Shown piece by piece: positions 61,781 to 64,000 of a DNA stretch of 64,000 nucleotides. A program made the position numbers and the translations under genes. The notes under the pieces were generated by a model. The model saw only the letters and a program-made list of their open reading frames with translations, made no database searches and was not told where the DNA came from. Numbering within the stretch: the first letter of the stretch is position 1; the number at the start of each line of letters is the position of its first letter. This DNA is from CAJQLB01 sp905479065 (GTDB lineage: Bacteria > Bacteroidota > Bacteroidia > Flavobacteriales > Flavobacteriaceae). The stretch is from positions 682,001 to 746,000 of the forward strand of contig OX044364.1 in the NCBI GenBank assembly GCA_943846735.1. Reading direction: 5' to 3'.

Positions 61781-63688
61781 TTACTTAACTTCCTCAAAAT
61801 CCACATCTTCAACATCACTACTCTCCTCTTGATTTGAAGGTTCTCCATTTTGACTAGAATCTGCTCCTGGTGCTTGTTGAGCTTCAGCTTGTGCTTTATA
61901 CATTTCCTCAGAAGCCACTTTCCAAGCTTCATTGATTTTCTCTAATGCAGGATCTATAATTTCGACATCTTTAGTCTCATAAGCCTTTTTCAATTCTTCT
62001 AAAGCTGCTTCAATTGGCTGCTTCTTATCATCAGACAATTTTTCACCAAATTCTTTCAATTGACTTTCTGTTTGGAAAATCATCGCATCAGCAGCGTTTA
62101 GCTTATCAGCTGTTTCCTTTGCTTTTGAATCAGCATCCGCATTTGCTTCTGCCTCTTGCTTCATTTTCTGAATTTCTTCCTCTGTCAATCCTGAAGAAGC
62201 TTCGATACGAATATCTTGAGTTTTATTTGTTGCTTTATCTGTTGCAGACACCTTTATGATTCCATTAGCATCAATATCAAATGTAACTTCAATTTGCGGA
62301 GTTCCTCTTCTGGCTGGCGGAATACCATCTAAATGAAATCTACCAATAGTTTTATTGTCTGGCGCCATTGGTCGCTCCCCTTGTAACACATGTATTTCAA
62401 CAGAGGGCTGATTATCTGCTGCCGTTGAAAACACTTGTGATTTTTTAGTTGGGATTGTTGTGTTAGCTTCAATCAATTTTGTCATCACATTACCCATAGT
62501 TTCGATACCGAGTGATAATGGCGTAACATCTAGTAAAAGAACATCTTTGACGTCACCACTTAAGACTCCTCCTTGAATAGCGGCTCCAACAGCAACAACC
62601 TCATCCGGGTTAACCCCTTTACTTGGCTTTTTAGCAAAAAACTTTTCAACAGCTTCTTGAACTGCTGGTATACGTGTTGATCCACCAACCAAAATAATTT
62701 CGTCGATATCGCTTTTTGATAAACCTGCTGCTTTCAAAGCAGACTGACATGGCGCTATAGTTCGCTTCACCAAATCATCAATCAACTGCTCAAATTTTGC
62801 TCTAGTTAACGATCTCACAAGGTGCTTTGGTCCACTTGCCGTTGCTGTAACATACGGTAAATTTATCTCTGTTTGCGCCGAGGATGACAACTCAATTTTT
62901 GCTTTTTCAGCAGCCTCTTTTAGACGCTGTAAAGCCATTGGATCTTTTCTTAAATCAATCGCTTCTTCCGTTTTAAATTCATCTGCTAACCAATCAATGA
63001 TTTTTTCATCAACATCATCTCCTCCCAAATGTGTGTCACCATCTGTTGAAAGCACCTCAAAAACACCATCTCCTAGTTCTAATATGGATACATCATGTGT
63101 TCCTCCACCAAAATCAAATACAACTATTTTTTGATCAATGCCTTTTTTATCCATACCATAAGCCAGTGCTGCTGCTGTTGGCTCATTGATAATTCTTCGA
63201 ACTTTAAGTCCCGAAATTTCTCCAGCTTCTTTAGTAGCCTGACGTTGTGCGTCATTAAAATATGCAGGAACCGTAATAACAGCTTCTGTAACCTCTTGAT
63301 CTAAGAACTCTTCAGCCGTTTTCTTCATTTTTTGCAGCACCATTGCTGACAACTCTTGCGGCGTATACATTCGACCATCAATATCTACTCTTGGCGTATC
63401 ATTATCTCCCTTAATTACTTTATAAGGAACGCGTTCTGCTTCTTTTTTAGATTCAGAATATTTATTCCCCATAAAACGTTTTATAGAGTATACCGTTTTT
63501 GTTGGATTTGTAACCGCCTGACGCTTTGCAGGATCACCTACCTTAATTTCACCTCCTTCAACAAATGCTATCACAGAAGGCGTCGTTCGTCTTCCTTCAG
63601 CATTTGTTATTACTACGGGCTCGTTACCTTCCATTACCGAAACACATGAGTTCGTAGTTCCTAAATCGATTCCAATAATTTTACTCAT
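61781..63688 (-). CDS. dnaK: Chaperone protein DnaK (Hsp70)
   Basis: A 635-residue Hsp70. The N-terminal IGIDLGTTNSCVSVMEGN, phosphate loops VVFDFGGGTHDVSILELG and ILVGGSTRIPAVQEAV, the linker DVLLLDVTPLSLGIETMG and the C-terminal lid (acidic tail SDVEDVDFEEVK) are all standard. It folds client proteins with DnaJ and GrpE using ATP; dnaJ and grpE are not in this window. It is divergent from L-serine dehydratase. Confidence 0.98.
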   Translation of the reverse strand: MSKIIGIDLGTTNSCVSVMEGNEPVVITNAEGRRTTPSVIAFVEGGEIKVGDPAKRQAVTNPTKTVYSIKRFMGNKYSESKKEAERVPYKVIKGDNDTPRVDIDGRMYTPQELSAMVLQKMKKTAEEFLDQEVTEAVITVPAYFNDAQRQATKEAGEISGLKVRRIINEPTAAALAYGMDKKGIDQKIVVFDFGGGTHDVSILELGDGVFEVLSTDGDTHLGGDDVDEKIIDWLADEFKTEEAIDLRKDPMALQRLKEAAEKAKIELSSSAQTEINLPYVTATASGPKHLVRSLTRAKFEQLIDDLVKRTIAPCQSALKAAGLSKSDIDEIILVGGSTRIPAVQEAVEKFFAKKPSKGVNPDEVVAVGAAIQGGVLSGDVKDVLLLDVTPLSLGIETMGNVMTKLIEANTTIPTKKSQVFSTAADNQPSVEIHVLQGERPMAPDNKTIGRFHLDGIPPARRGTPQIEVTFDIDANGIIKVSATDKATNKTQDIRIEASSGLTEEEIQKMKQEAEANADADSKAKETADKLNAADAMIFQTESQLKEFGEKLSDDKKQPIEAALEELKKAYETKDVEIIDPALEKINEAWKVASEEMYKAQAEAQQAPGADSSQNGEPSNQEESSDVEDVDFEEVK

Positions 63689-63738
63689 AACTTTATTTAT
63701 TCTTTATTGTGTTAAATTCTATTTTTTACATCTTACCA

Positions 63739-63781
63739 ATGACAATCATTATGCCATGACAAGAAATATGACATCATGTCA
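63739..63781. repeat. ATGACA repeats and inverted repeat in the dnaK-sdaA intergenic region
   Basis: ATGACA occurs at 63739, 63756 and 63768. The last is the left arm of TGACAT-C-ATGTCA, a perfect 6-1-6 inverted repeat at 63769-63781. A further palindrome ATGATATCAT is at 63811-63820. Possible regulator sites for either divergent gene. Confidence 0.5.
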
Positions 63782-63821
63782 GAAGTATCACTATTTTTTA
63801 AACTTATCACATGATATCATC

Positions 63822-63829
63822 TATATTTG
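63822..63829 (+). promoter_or_regulatory. Candidate -7 element for L-serine dehydratase
   Basis: TATATTTG matches TAnnTTTG and is 24 nt before ATG 63854; the palindrome ATGATATCAT lies immediately upstream. Confidence 0.45.
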
Positions 63830-63853
63830 CCGAAACATGTAAATTGTAACCGA

Positions 63854-64000
63854 AATGGAATGTATATCTATATTTGATATGCTTAAAATTGGCGTTGGCC
63901 CTTCCAGTTCTCATACTTTAGGGCCTTGGAGAGCTGCTGAGCGCTGGATTAAGGAATTAAAAAACTCAAACAAATTTCATTTGGTCAATGGCATTACTGT
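63854..64000 (+). CDS. sdaA: L-serine ammonia-lyase (partial, cut by the window edge)
   Basis: The frame from ATG 63854 reads MECISIFDMLKIGVGPSSSH followed by TLGPWRAAERWIKEL and runs to the end of the window. This is the conserved N-terminus of the Fe-S type L-serine dehydratase, which deaminates serine to pyruvate. The C-terminal Fe-S domain with its cysteines lies beyond the window, so the fusion state (single-chain or alpha/beta) cannot be told. A promoter-like element lies upstream. Confidence 0.9.

Noticed and set aside
1..64000. CRISPR arrays, toxin-antitoxin pairs, restriction systems, phage genes, polysaccharide-utilisation loci
   Set aside because: Scanned by eye for repeats, SusC/SusD pairs, integrases, transposases and typical motifs; none found that I could support.

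Overview
The window is a strongly AT-rich piece of a Bacteroidota chromosome, most probably from a marine flavobacterium. The evidence is a green-tuned proteorhodopsin with a divergent Blh carotene cleavage gene, many Flavobacteriaceae-type families (DUF3667, DUF4834, CAL67264, DUF3857, an S9 oligopeptidase beside a YbaB protein, TonB-type outer-membrane barrels), and Bacteroidota promoter elements (TAnnTTTG at -7) ahead of several genes. Genes are densely packed. I see no rRNA, tRNA, CRISPR array, insertion sequence or prophage. No gene-free stretch exceeds 300 bases once the two small genes I add (49 aa and 59 aa) are counted.

Layout. 1-4.2 kb: edge-truncated PhnP-like hydrolase, a conserved cytosolic protein of unknown role, bcp peroxiredoxin, endonuclease III without Fe-S cysteines, a 49-aa protein and an ECF sigma factor. 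4.4-9.6 kb: uvrA, a DUF3667 membrane protein and a secreted protein with a very basic tail. 9.7-15.2 kb: a four-gene minus-strand operon (DUF4834, YfhO, glycosyltransferase, flippase) that looks like surface-glycan assembly. 15.3-23.4 kb: outer-membrane barrel, GNAT-like protein, a pair of PLP enzymes that fits the start of sulfonolipid (capnine) synthesis, oligopeptidase B, YbaB and threonine aldolase. 23.4-33.2 kb: metzincin-like protease, prfB with its programmed frameshift, an ArsC-like protein, a TonB-type receptor, fumC and hutI. 33.3-42.1 kb: coiled-coil membrane protein, ettA, a FMN reductase-MarR-pirin redox operon behind an 18-bp perfect palindrome, an acyl-CoA carboxylase subunit and an M24 peptidase.

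42.2-56.6 kb holds the menaquinone pathway. menF, menD, menB, menA, menC and a PaaI/MenI-type thioesterase lie on the minus strand with a CvfB RNA-binding protein, a UPF0173 hydrolase and a CPBP protease. menE is separated from them by a plus-strand pair of DUF3857 transglutaminase-like genes. No canonical menH is present, but an alpha/beta hydrolase is transcribed divergently from the head of the men genes. 56.7-64 kb: alkaline phosphatase lipoprotein, nitronate monooxygenase-like protein, proteorhodopsin, blh, an unrecognised multi-spanning membrane protein, dnaK and the start of L-serine dehydratase.

Together the genes describe an aerobic or microaerobic heterotroph that respires through menaquinone, supplements its energy with light-driven proton pumping, and devotes many genes to outer-membrane uptake and secreted hydrolysis. 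The points most worth checking are the unrecognised membrane protein beside blh, the missing fourth metal-ligand histidine in Blh, the candidate non-canonical MenH, the sulfonolipid gene pair, the palindromic operator of the redox operon, and the prfB frameshift site with a weak Shine-Dalgarno stimulator.
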